Shown here: piece by piece, positions 23,703-32,357 of the stretch
Layout: each line of letters begins with the position of its first letter
Numbering within the stretch: position 1 is the stretch's first letter
Assembly (NCBI GenBank): GCA_965116445.1
Contig: OZ220688.1
Location: 2,046,001-2,110,000, forward strand
Direction of reading: 5' to 3'
Length of the DNA: 64,000 nt
Origin: Multivorans sp965116445
GTDB taxonomy: Bacteria > Acidobacteriota > Thermoanaerobaculia > Multivoradales > Multivoraceae
The notes under the pieces: generated by a model
What the model saw: the letters and a program-made list of their open reading frames with translations, nothing else
Database searches by the model: none
Told to the model about the DNA's origin: nothing
Made by a program: the position numbers and the translations under genes

Positions 23703-24104
23703 TCAGTGAACGAGGGTGGGAACGGCATGAGCCGATTCCTGCTGTTCGTCCTCCAGGCCATGGGACATGACGAAGACCCAGGCAGCCATGCGCTCCCGCT
23801 CCGTCTCGCAAATCAACTCGAAGACGTACTCGTTCTCCTGGTCGCCCTGGAACGACTGCACGTAGGCGACGCGTTCGCGGTCGATCAGGATCTCCCCCAC
23901 GAGTCGCTTGCCGTAGACGAGCTGCGCGATGAGGAGGTTCTCGTTCTCCGACACGAACTGCCAGTGGAAGTCCTCGTCGTCGCACAGCAGCGCGTCCACC
24001 GATCCGGCGCGGACGACGCAGTTCGGGTGCAGAACGAGCCAGTTCCAGAACGCATCCAGGTCGAGCGTGACCCGGGAACGCTCGGCCGCGGTGGGGGCTG
24101 TCAT
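23703..24104 (-). CDS. Conserved hypothetical protein
   Basis: 133 residues from ATG 24104. I do not recognise the family. It is acidic, without signal peptide or membrane segments, and has an alternating strand/helix pattern (FWNWLVLHPNCVVRAGSV, ENLLIAQLVYGKRLVGEILI). Five Trp/Phe-rich positions near the start suggest a small compact fold. It is transcribed toward the phosphoesterase, with a 49-bp gap, and diverges from the MBL hydrolase over 43 bp. Confidence 0.6.
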   Translation of the reverse strand: MTAPTAAERSRVTLDLDAFWNWLVLHPNCVVRAGSVDALLCDDEDFHWQFVSENENLLIAQLVYGKRLVGEILIDRERVAYVQSFQGDQENEYVFELICETERERMAAWVFVMSHGLEDEQQESAHAVPTLVH

Positions 24105-24147
24105 CGCGCCATCGTATCCAAGCGGAGCCCACGTTAGAGTCCGCCTA

Positions 24148-25140
24148 ATGACGAACGCATCACCCTGGACGGGACTCGGCACACCGCGCTTCGCGTACGA
24201 ACGCGGCCTCCACGACCTCGGCAACGACTCCTACGCCTGGCTGCAGCCCGATGGCGGCTGGGGCTGGAGCAACGCCGGGCTGATCGTCAGCGGCAGCGAG
24301 TCGCTGCTCGTCGACACGTTGTTCGACCTGCCGAACACCCGCGAGATGCTCGACGCGATGAAGAACGCCCACTCGGCCGCCGCCGACATCGACCGGCTGG
24401 TGAACACGCACTCCAACGGCGATCACACCCACGGCAACGAACTCGTCGCCGGCGCCGAGATCGTCGCCTCGAAGGCCGCGGCAGTCGAGATGGAGGCGAC
24501 GACACCGGAAGCGCTCGCGGCGCTCTTGCGCGGCGCCCGCGCGAACGGCGGCCTCGTCTCCGACTTTCTGGTCGACTGCTTCGGCAGCTTCGAGTTCGAG
24601 GGGATCACCCACACGCCCCCCACGCGGACGTTCGAGGGCGGCTTGAGCCTTCAGGTCGGCGAGACGACAGTGGACCTCGTCGAGGTAGGCCCCGCCCACA
24701 CCGGCGGCGACATCATGATCCACATGCCCGGCGACCGCACAGCGTTCACCGGCGACATCCTGTTCATCGAAGGCGCGCCGATCATCTGGGCGGGACCGGT
24801 GCAGAACTGGGTCGACGCCTGCGACCTGTTGCTGAGCTGGGATCTCGAGACGATCGTGCCGGGCCACGGCCCGATCACCGACAACCGTGGCGTCGAAGCA
24901 ATGCGGGCCTATCTCGTCTACGTCCGCGACGAGGCCAGAAAGCGGTTCGACGCCGGGCTGAGCGCCCGCGACGCTGCATACGACATCGCCCTCGGCGACT
25001 TCGAGTCCTGGGGCGACAGTGAGCGGATCGCGATCAACGTCGATTCGCTGTACCGCGAGTTCAGTGACGGCGGCGACCGCACGCACATGCAGGAGCTCTT
25101 CACCCGGATGGCCGAGCTCGCCCGGGACCGCAGGCGCTAG
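24148..25140 (+). CDS. MBL-fold metallo-hydrolase
   Basis: 330 residues from ATG 24148. The metal site is VNTHSNGDHTHGNELV near residues 87-102; it reads HxNGDH where the standard motif is HxHxDH, so the second His is Asn. Other ligand motifs are VGPAHTGGDIMIHMPGDRTAFTGD and TIVPGHGPIT. Variants with Asn at this position occur in alkylsulfatase-like and some one-metal enzymes. The C-terminal helices (ARDAAYDIALGDFESWGDSE) are also found in that branch. The substrate is unknown. Cytoplasmic by lack of a signal peptide. Confidence 0.8.
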   Translation: MTNASPWTGLGTPRFAYERGLHDLGNDSYAWLQPDGGWGWSNAGLIVSGSESLLVDTLFDLPNTREMLDAMKNAHSAAADIDRLVNTHSNGDHTHGNELVAGAEIVASKAAAVEMEATTPEALAALLRGARANGGLVSDFLVDCFGSFEFEGITHTPPTRTFEGGLSLQVGETTVDLVEVGPAHTGGDIMIHMPGDRTAFTGDILFIEGAPIIWAGPVQNWVDACDLLLSWDLETIVPGHGPITDNRGVEAMRAYLVYVRDEARKRFDAGLSARDAAYDIALGDFESWGDSERIAINVDSLYREFSDGGDRTHMQELFTRMAELARDRRR

Positions 25141-25204
25141 AGCCGCGACGGCGCCAGATCACCCCCACACCTCAAGAAACCGGCAACCAAGGGGAGAAGC
25201 AAAG

Positions 25205-25945
25205 ATGGAGCTTGGAATCCAGGGCAAGAAGGCCGCCGTGGCCGCGGCATCGACGGGACTCGGGTTCGGCTGCGCGAAGGCACTGATAGAGGACGGCGTC
25301 CAGGTGGCGGTCTGCAGCCGCAGCCAGGAGCGAATCAACGAAGCCGCAGCGGAGTTGGGCCCCGGCGCCGTACCCATCGTCGCGGACATGTCAACTGAAG
25401 ACGGCGCCCGCTCCTTTGTCGAGCAGGCGATCCAGGAGATGGGCCAGGTGGACATCCTGGTCGCCAACGCCGGTGGCCCGCCGCCCGGTTCCCCGGCCAC
25501 CACTTCGATCGACGGCTACCGCAAGGCGATCGACCTCAACCTGCTGTCGACGATCGTCATGTGCCAGACGGCACTCCCCGGCATGCGCGAGCGCAGCTGG
25601 GGCCGAATCGTGGCGGTCACCTCGATCGGTGCCCGCCAGCCGATCGGCAATCTCGCCGCCTCCTCGGTCGCCCGCGCCGGCGTCAGCAGCTTCCTCAAGA
25701 CGCTCTCCGCGGAAGTCGCACGCGACGGCGTGACGGTCAACTCGGCCCAGCCCGGCATCCATGCCACCGACCGGATCAAATCCCTGGGCAACACGGACGT
25801 CGTGGCCCAGCGCGTGCCGACCGGGACGCTCGGCACCGCCGAGGACTTCGGCAAGGCGGTCGCGTTCCTGTGCTCCGAGCCGGCGAAGTTCATCACGGGC
25901 ACGAGCATCCTGCTCGACGGGGGTGCGTACCAGGGGCTGATCTGA
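25205..25945 (+). CDS. SDR-family protein with degenerate catalytic YxxxK
   Basis: 246 residues from ATG 25205 (GGGGAGAAGC upstream). The nucleotide-binding start KKAAVAAASTGLGFGCAKAL and ILVANAGGPPPG match FabG-like dehydrogenases. Where the catalytic Tyr-x3-Lys should be, it has LAASSVARAGVSSFLK, with Ser and Arg. This substitution is seen in a distinct SDR branch, so it may be an intact but different enzyme or a binding protein. The C-terminus (ITGTSILLDGGAYQGLI) is normal. Confidence 0.8.
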   Translation: MELGIQGKKAAVAAASTGLGFGCAKALIEDGVQVAVCSRSQERINEAAAELGPGAVPIVADMSTEDGARSFVEQAIQEMGQVDILVANAGGPPPGSPATTSIDGYRKAIDLNLLSTIVMCQTALPGMRERSWGRIVAVTSIGARQPIGNLAASSVARAGVSSFLKTLSAEVARDGVTVNSAQPGIHATDRIKSLGNTDVVAQRVPTGTLGTAEDFGKAVAFLCSEPAKFITGTSILLDGGAYQGLI

Positions 25946-25962
25946 AGCCGCCCCAACGCCAC

Positions 25963-25991
25963 TTGAAAATTCTAACCTCGTTCGTGATACT
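25963..25991 (+). promoter_or_regulatory. Putative sigma70 promoter of the TonB receptor gene
   Basis: TTGAAA (25963-25968), a 17-bp spacer, GATACT (25986-25991). It lies 45 bp upstream of the receptor ATG in an unusually AT-rich patch. GGAGG at 26024-26028 is the ribosome binding site. Confidence 0.5.
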
Positions 25992-26035
25992 CTAGGGAGC
26001 GCAAGAGTCTCGACAAACAGCTCGGAGGATCGACC

Positions 26036-28723
26036 ATGAGTCGACAGGCGAACCGCTCTCTCCCCTGGTTTCTCGCTGTACTCCTCTGCTGCGCCCCGCC
26101 GCTGCTGGCCGACGGCCCGCAGACCGGCACGATAGACGGTCGGGTCACGGACAACGAAGGGAACGCGGTTCCCGGCGTTTCCGTCACCCTCACCGGGCCG
26201 CAGCGGACCAGAAACGCGACCACCGATGCCGACGGCGGCTACCGATTCGCCCTCCTCCAGGCCGGCGACTTCACGATCACCGCCGAACTCGAAGGGCTCG
26301 GCCGAGCCGAGTTCGACACGACCCTGAACCCGGGCCAGCGACGCGGAGTCAACCTCACCCTGATCCCGGCCGAGGCGGAAGAGATCACGGTCACCGCCGA
26401 CGCGGTCCTGATCAGCAAGTACGACACCGGGGTCATCAGCACGGCTCCAGCCGAAGTGGTGGAGAACGTCGCCTACGGCACCCGAAACTACGCCTCGACG
26501 CTCCGTCAGCTGCCGGGTGTCGTGAGCGTCGCGGAGTCCGACAACCTGCCGGCGGTGAACGGCGGCATCTCGACCGAGACCCAGGTGCTGATCGACGGCG
26601 TGGACACGAGCAACACGCGCCGGGGCGGCGAGGCGCGGCTCATCATGCCGGCCACGGCCCTCGCCGAGTCCAGGCTTGAAACCCAGGGCTTCGGGGCCGA
26701 GTACGGCCGGGTCATGGGTGGCGTGATCAACTCGACGGTCAAGACCGGCACGAACGAGCTCCACGGCAACTTCCTGTATGTCGGCCAGAACCCGAAGTGG
26801 CGGGCCCTGAACCAGCTCGAACTGGAGCGGCCCGACGACCACACGCCGAGCTTCGAAGCCTCGCTCGGCGGCCCGCTCCGCCGCGAGAAGGCCTGGTTCT
26901 TCGTCTCCTGGGCCGACATGACGAACAATCTGCTCGACCGCCTTCAGGACGGCACGGTCATCGACAGCAGCCGCACGTCCGAGCCCCGCATCGCCAAGCT
27001 GAACTTCCAGCCCAGCGACCGGCATCAGCTCGCGGGCACCTGGATCGATTCGCGCGGCAACGGGATTGCCAGCCCGGGCAACTCGGGCGACTTCCTCTCG
27101 CTCATGGACCGGCCGCTCTTCGCCCAACTCACGACGGTCACCTGGAGCGTCGCGGCCAGCAACTCCGTGTTCCTCGAGATGAAGGCCTCAGCGCGCAAGG
27201 ACCTCTTCCCGCGCAACCTCCTCTTCCCCAAGGAGAGCCTCGACCCGAACGCCTCCCCCGACGACCCGCCGGGGAACAACTACCGCTACCGAGACCTGCT
27301 GACCAACCTGCGACACAACGGTCCGGCGTCGGGGTCCGGCATCGGCTACAACGATTTCCCGCGGGACACGGCCAGCGCCTCGGTGAGCATCTTCCGGAAC
27401 AACCACGAGTTGAAGTTCGGGATCGACGTCCAGGACATCGCGTTCACGAACCTGGGCAACGTCGGCAAGGAGTTCAGGGGACGCGGCTACGACTCGACTC
27501 TGCCCGGCGGATACGTGGCGCCGCAACGGGTGCGCATCTTCGAGGACTCCGTGCCCTCCCACAGCGAGGGAATCGAGACAGCGCTCTACGCCCAGGACCG
27601 GATCGACATCGGCGACCAGTGGAGCCTCCACGTCGGTCTCCGCCTCGACGACCAGACGATCAAGAACGACGTCGGGCGCGAGGTCGACGATTCTCAGGAA
27701 GTGGCGCCGCGTCTGACAGCCGTCTACGACATCAAGGCCGACGGCTCACTGCTGTTCCGGGCGAGCGTCGGGCGTTACTACCAGAACATCCCGCTCGACT
27801 TCGCCTACCGCGAGTACAGCGAACTGCCGACCGGCCAGCAGTCCTACACCGAGTACAACTGGAACTCGAGCACCCTGCGCTACGACCGGTTCCGGAGGCA
27901 GGTCAGGCCGGCGGGCGGCGGCGAAATCCAGCGCGTCGACCACTTCTACAAGGACCAGATCGCCCTTGGCCTCGACTGGCAGTTCAGCCGGAACTGGGTG
28001 TTCCGCACCAGCGCCGTCTCGCACGAGACGGACAACATCTACTTCGGCAACGAACAGTTCACCGCCGACGGCACGGGCGTTGAACGGGTGGTTCGCAACT
28101 GGCCGGGTGCTTACCGCGAGTACCAGGGCGTTACCTTCGAGTTGAACCGTCGTTTCCGCAACAACTGGTCGCTCAACACGAACCTGACGATCGGCGACGC
28201 AGAGGGCAATACGGCGAGCGTGAACACGAACTCGAACCTGTTCGAGGGGTTGGGCGGCGTCGAGCTCGACACCGGCGCTACCGACACGACGAGCCGCTAC
28301 CAGGCAGGGCGCCTGGGCCACGACATCGACCGGCTCAACGTCGTCGCGGTCCGGATCTTCGAACTGGGCGAACACCGGCTGTCCCTGGGCGGCTTCTTCT
28401 CCGGCAGCAGCGGCCGCTACTTCGGCCCGACCCTGGCCACCACGGTCGCCCATCCGACCACCGGCGCCGAGATCGACACGGTGACCCGCCTGGCGCCGCG
28501 GGACGACCTGCAGCTCGACGACATCTACACGCTCAGCGCCTCGCTGGTCTGGTTCTTCCCGATCCGCGGTACGTTCGAGGGCCAGCTCGGCTTCGAGGCG
28601 GCCAACATGACCGACGAGCAGGGCGTGCTCTTCGTCAACCCGCGCACGCTGGAACCGATCTCGACGGTGACCGCCTGGCAACTGCCGCGAGAATTCCGCC
28701 TGAAGGCGGGTTTCCGCTTCTGA
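26036..28723 (+). CDS. TonB-dependent outer-membrane receptor, Oar/carboxypeptidase-regulatory type
   Basis: 895 residues. Signal peptide (WFLAVLLCCAPPLLA), then a carboxypeptidase-regulatory-like domain at residues 31-112 (GTIDGRVTDNEGNAVPGVSV). The plug domain follows (STLRQLPGVVSVAESDNLPA, QVLIDGVDTSNT). A beta-barrel fills the rest and ends with a terminal Phe (FRLKAGFRF), as needed for Bam recognition. Imports or binds a large substrate across the outer membrane with TonB energy; substrate unknown. The sulfatase gene 72 bp downstream suggests a sulfated glycan or a related polymer, which is inference only. Confidence 0.9.
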   Translation: MSRQANRSLPWFLAVLLCCAPPLLADGPQTGTIDGRVTDNEGNAVPGVSVTLTGPQRTRNATTDADGGYRFALLQAGDFTITAELEGLGRAEFDTTLNPGQRRGVNLTLIPAEAEEITVTADAVLISKYDTGVISTAPAEVVENVAYGTRNYASTLRQLPGVVSVAESDNLPAVNGGISTETQVLIDGVDTSNTRRGGEARLIMPATALAESRLETQGFGAEYGRVMGGVINSTVKTGTNELHGNFLYVGQNPKWRALNQLELERPDDHTPSFEASLGGPLRREKAWFFVSWADMTNNLLDRLQDGTVIDSSRTSEPRIAKLNFQPSDRHQLAGTWIDSRGNGIASPGNSGDFLSLMDRPLFAQLTTVTWSVAASNSVFLEMKASARKDLFPRNLLFPKESLDPNASPDDPPGNNYRYRDLLTNLRHNGPASGSGIGYNDFPRDTASASVSIFRNNHELKFGIDVQDIAFTNLGNVGKEFRGRGYDSTLPGGYVAPQRVRIFEDSVPSHSEGIETALYAQDRIDIGDQWSLHVGLRLDDQTIKNDVGREVDDSQEVAPRLTAVYDIKADGSLLFRASVGRYYQNIPLDFAYREYSELPTGQQSYTEYNWNSSTLRYDRFRRQVRPAGGGEIQRVDHFYKDQIALGLDWQFSRNWVFRTSAVSHETDNIYFGNEQFTADGTGVERVVRNWPGAYREYQGVTFELNRRFRNNWSLNTNLTIGDAEGNTASVNTNSNLFEGLGGVELDTGATDTTSRYQAGRLGHDIDRLNVVAVRIFELGEHRLSLGGFFSGSSGRYFGPTLATTVAHPTTGAEIDTVTRLAPRDDLQLDDIYTLSASLVWFFPIRGTFEGQLGFEAANMTDEQGVLFVNPRTLEPISTVTAWQLPREFRLKAGFRF

Positions 28724-28794
28724 TCGGAGGCCCCGTCAGGGTGAGCAGGCCGTTGCCTGGATCGGGGCACGCCGACAGGGCAAAGGAGAAACGC

Positions 28795-30294
28795 ATGAGA
28801 ACGTCCGTCGCCGCGGTCCTGCTGCTCGCCTCCCTCTCCTGCGCTCCCTCCGCCGATCCGCCCGTACGGCACAACGTCCTGTTCATCGTCGCCGACGACC
28901 TGAACGTCGCGCTCGACAGCTACGGCGCCTACCCGACCGCGAGGACGCCGAACCTCGACCGTCTGGCGGCCGAGGGCGTCCGCTTCGACCGCGCCTACGC
29001 GCAGCATCCGGTATGCAATCCCTCCCGGGCGTCCTTCCTGAGCGGGCTGCGGCCGGAAACGACGCAGGTCATCCACAACTCCCTGGCGCCTCGCCACGCC
29101 GTCGGCGATGTCGTCATGCTGCCCGAGTACTTCCGCGAGCAGGGCTACTTCACCGCCCGGGTCGGCAAGGTCGCCCACGGCCGCTACGAGGACTCCGTCA
29201 CCTGGGACATCTCGGAGAACGCCCGCCGGAGAGGCACCGGCAACTACCTTCCCGGCGTCGACCACTCCGAGGTCCGCGACAACTCCTGGACCGAAGGCTC
29301 CGAGGACGGCATGTCACGGGCCGACGTCTTCGCGCCCCACGGCCGCACCGGCGGTCTCCCGCTCACCTGGCGAGCGACCGATGAACTCGAAGAAGACACA
29401 CCCGACGGCCGCACGACGCGCCGAGTCATCGAGATCCTGCGGGAACACGAGGGTGACAAGCCGTTCTTCATCGCCGCGGGCTTCCACAAGCCGCACCAGC
29501 CCTGGGTAGCGCCCGCCAGCTTCTTCGAACAGCATCCGCTTTCCGAAACCGTGCTGCCAAGCGAGCCCGACGACGACCGCGACGACATTCCGGTTCCGGC
29601 GCTCGTCGGGTACCCGGATGACGCCCTCCACACCGACGACCAGAAGCGGCAGGCGATCGCGGCCTACCACGCCACCGTCACGCTGATCGACCACCAGGTC
29701 GGCCTGCTGCTCGACGCACTCCGGGAACTCGGTCTCGAGGAGTCCACGATCGTCGTCTTCGTCAGCGATCACGGTTTCCACCTCGGTGAGCACGGCGGCA
29801 TGTGGCGCAAGCAGTCGCAGTTCGAGGAGTCGACCCGCGTGCCCCTGATCGTGCGCGCGCCCGGCGTCGCCGGCGGCCGGTCGACGACGGGACTGGTCGA
29901 ACTTGTCGACCTCTATCCGACGCTCGCCGACCTCTCCGGTCTACCCGAGCCGCCGGGGCTCGAGGGCACGAGTTTCCGGCCACTGCTCGAAAACCTCGAC
30001 GGGGCCTGGAAGAGCGCGATCTTCTCGCGCTCCGATCGCTTCACGCGGCCCGATCGGCAGCATTTCACCGCCGGGCTCAGTGTTCGGACCGCCCGGTATC
30101 GCTACACGGAATGGACCCCCGTCGGAGAAGGCGGCGAGGTTGAGATCGAACTCTACGACCTGGAGACGGATCCCAGGGAGTTCCACAACCTGGGCCATGA
30201 TCCCGACCACGCCGCTCTGCGGGACCGGCTCGCCCGAGAGCTCGAAGCCGGATGGAGAGCGGCGCTACCCTCCGGAATCGAACCGCCGTCCTGA
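28795..30294 (+). CDS. Exported sulfatase (iduronate-2-sulfatase-like)
   Basis: 499 residues from ATG 28795, with AAAGGAG upstream. A signal peptide or poor lipobox (LLLASLSC) directs export. Residues HNVLFIVADDLN bind Ca. The maturation motif is HPVCNPSRASFLSG, with the Cys (about residue 74) that is converted to formylglycine. The later metal and substrate motifs KPFFIAAGFHKPH and VFVSDHGFHLGEHG are also intact. This is the only alkaline-phosphatase-superfamily protein in the window with the Cys-x-Pro-Ser-Arg signature. No formylglycine-generating enzyme is nearby. It probably acts with the upstream TonB receptor. Confidence 0.9.
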   Translation: MRTSVAAVLLLASLSCAPSADPPVRHNVLFIVADDLNVALDSYGAYPTARTPNLDRLAAEGVRFDRAYAQHPVCNPSRASFLSGLRPETTQVIHNSLAPRHAVGDVVMLPEYFREQGYFTARVGKVAHGRYEDSVTWDISENARRRGTGNYLPGVDHSEVRDNSWTEGSEDGMSRADVFAPHGRTGGLPLTWRATDELEEDTPDGRTTRRVIEILREHEGDKPFFIAAGFHKPHQPWVAPASFFEQHPLSETVLPSEPDDDRDDIPVPALVGYPDDALHTDDQKRQAIAAYHATVTLIDHQVGLLLDALRELGLEESTIVVFVSDHGFHLGEHGGMWRKQSQFEESTRVPLIVRAPGVAGGRSTTGLVELVDLYPTLADLSGLPEPPGLEGTSFRPLLENLDGAWKSAIFSRSDRFTRPDRQHFTAGLSVRTARYRYTEWTPVGEGGEVEIELYDLETDPREFHNLGHDPDHAALRDRLARELEAGWRAALPSGIEPPS

Positions 30295-30321
30295 CACCGG
30301 CCGACCCCGTCTTCCACTCGA

Positions 30322-30969
30322 TCAGACAACCGCGGCCGCGCGAGCCGCATCGATCGCGGCCAGCTCATGCTGGCCCTCCAGCATCGCCCTCTCGAGTCCG
30401 GGCCGGGATACATCCGTCGCGGCCGCCAGCAGGCACAGGCTCACGAAATACCCAACCCTGGCCGCCGTCTCCTCGGCGTTGACGACACCGCGGGCCCACA
30501 GAGGCAACCACACGCCAGCAGGACCGAGAATCGCGAGCGCCAACTGCTCGAGGTCAACTGAGGGGATCAGGTCGCCTCCGGCGGCCGCCCGGTGGAGTTC
30601 ACGTTCCAGGTGTTCCCGCGCGACCATTGCGATCGGTCCGCTGCCCGGTCGGCGCCGCGGCCCGGGCAGATTGATCGGCCGCGCCAGATCGGCGGGCGAC
30701 TCCCGGACACCCAGCATCAGGCCGACGATCGCGCGGATCCGATCGATGGGCTCCGTCTCCTCCAGTGAGCCGATCCGCCGTTCCAGCTTCCGCGCCCCGG
30801 ACCTCCGGAGGGCCTCGAGGATCTCTTCCTTCGAACCGTAGTAATTGTAGAGGGTCGTGACATCGAGACGGGCCTTGCGCGCCAGTGCGCGCATCGTGCA
30901 GGCCTCGATGCCGCCATCGTAGATCAGCTTGGTCGCCGCCTCCAGAATCCGTCGCTTGCGACGGCGCAT
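30322..30969 (-). CDS. TetR-family transcriptional regulator
   Basis: 215 residues from ATG 30969 (a TTG at 30993 would add eight residues). The N-terminal helix-turn-helix is standard: RRRILEAATKLIYDGG, then MRALARKARLDVTTLYNYYGSKEEIL. The ligand-binding C-terminal half is variable and gives no hint of the inducer. The MFS transporter gene lies 188 bp upstream on the same strand, so it may regulate that exporter or itself. No clear palindromic operator was found in 30970-31157. Confidence 0.88.
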   Translation of the reverse strand: MRRRKRRILEAATKLIYDGGIEACTMRALARKARLDVTTLYNYYGSKEEILEALRRSGARKLERRIGSLEETEPIDRIRAIVGLMLGVRESPADLARPINLPGPRRRPGSGPIAMVAREHLERELHRAAAGGDLIPSVDLEQLALAILGPAGVWLPLWARGVVNAEETAARVGYFVSLCLLAAATDVSRPGLERAMLEGQHELAAIDAARAAAVV

Positions 30970-31157
30970 GTTGAGTTCTCTTCGACCAGGCAAGGGTTCT
31001 CCTCGGTGAAGGTCCTCTGGCGAGGCGTCCGCGTGAAGGGCGACGATACTCCAGTGTCGCAGCGCAACGAAAGCCCCCGCAGCCTATCCCGGACCCACCA
31101 AAACTTCCAACTTTGTTTGCGTCACCGGACGCACTCAGGGCGGCGACTGCGACCGAG

Positions 31158-32357
31158 CTACTGCGTGCGACGCACGTAGCCCTTGCCAGCCCCCCAAAGC
31201 GCGACGCAGCCCGACCACGACATCACCGCGCCAAGCGCGTACGCACCCCGGTAGCCACCGGCCAGATCGTGAGCCCAGCCCAACAGAAGCGGACCAAGCG
31301 CCACGCCTACCGACGCGCACAACGTGCTCACCGAGTAGATGCGCGCGTAGCTCCGCGTGCCGAATGCCTCGGCCAGCAACAGCGGCTGCATCATGAGGAA
31401 GCTGCCGATGGTGAGTCCGAACGCTCCGGATGCCAGCAGGAGACCCGCCGTGCTCGTGGTCGACCCAAGAATCCCCAGGGTGAACCCCTGGAGGACAAGC
31501 AACACGAGGCTGAAGCCTCGGTACGGAAGACGTTCGAGCAGCGCGCCGGAAGCGAGGCGGCCCACCACGCTTGCCGCGGCGAGGATCGAGACCGCCAGAC
31601 TGGCAACGCCCGGCTCGTGGACACTGACCAGCCTGAACTGATGGGCAATGCCTCCAACCTGCGCCATCAGCCCGAAGAAAAAGGTGGCTGCTATGCCCGC
31701 GAAGTAGCGGGAACGGAACGCCTCGCGCGCGTCGACTCCCGGCTCCTCGCCGCCGTCGAACTCGCCGGCGACATCCGTCGCGTCCCGCGGCCGCGGCAGC
31801 AAACGCCACAGGGCCAGGGGCAGAATGCCCACGACATAGGTTGCAGCCAGAATCTCGGTGCCGCGCCGAAGGCCATGCTCGGCAACGGCCCAGGCAGCGA
31901 ACGGCGCGACCAGCATGCCCCCGGCGGAAAGGCCCGTGAACACGATCGACAGCGCGAAAGCCCGGCGCCGGGCGAACCAACGGGTGACCACGGTGCTCGC
32001 CGTGAGCATGCTCGTAGCGGAGAAACCGACGCCGAAGAGCACGAACGCCGCGTAGACATGCAAGGTGTCCTCGACGCGGCCGATCACGACCAGCGACACG
32101 GCACAGACGGCAACGCCAGTGGCGACGGACCAGCGGGCATCGATTCGCTCGATCACGCTGGCGACCGCCAGACCGGCAAACCCGCTGGTCGCGAAGAACA
32201 CGGTCGAGGCGAGCGACGCCGCCGAAACCGAGAATCCGCGCTCGCGCGTCAGTGCCTCGAGCAGCACCGACTGGTTGTAGAAACCAAGCCCCGACGAGAA
32301 CATCATCATCGCGAACAATGCCCCGACGATCTGCCAGCGAGTGGAGATTCGCGCCAT
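31158..32357 (-). CDS. MFS transporter
   Basis: 399 residues with about 12 membrane segments (for example IVGALFAMMMFSSGLGFYNQ, LHVYAAFVLFGVGFSATSM, IAATFFFGLMAQVGGIAHQF). The central loop has an acidic stretch, GEFDGGEEPGVDAREAF. It resembles the monocarboxylate/oxalate-formate branch, but the substrate is not known. The start ATG shares its A with the stop TAA of the permease gene (TAATG), so translation is coupled. A longer upstream frame within the permease is rejected. Confidence 0.85.
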   Translation of the reverse strand: MARISTRWQIVGALFAMMMFSSGLGFYNQSVLLEALTRERGFSVSAASLASTVFFATSGFAGLAVASVIERIDARWSVATGVAVCAVSLVVIGRVEDTLHVYAAFVLFGVGFSATSMLTASTVVTRWFARRRAFALSIVFTGLSAGGMLVAPFAAWAVAEHGLRRGTEILAATYVVGILPLALWRLLPRPRDATDVAGEFDGGEEPGVDAREAFRSRYFAGIAATFFFGLMAQVGGIAHQFRLVSVHEPGVASLAVSILAAASVVGRLASGALLERLPYRGFSLVLLVLQGFTLGILGSTTSTAGLLLASGAFGLTIGSFLMMQPLLLAEAFGTRSYARIYSVSTLCASVGVALGPLLLGWAHDLAGGYRGAYALGAVMSWSGCVALWGAGKGYVRRTQ

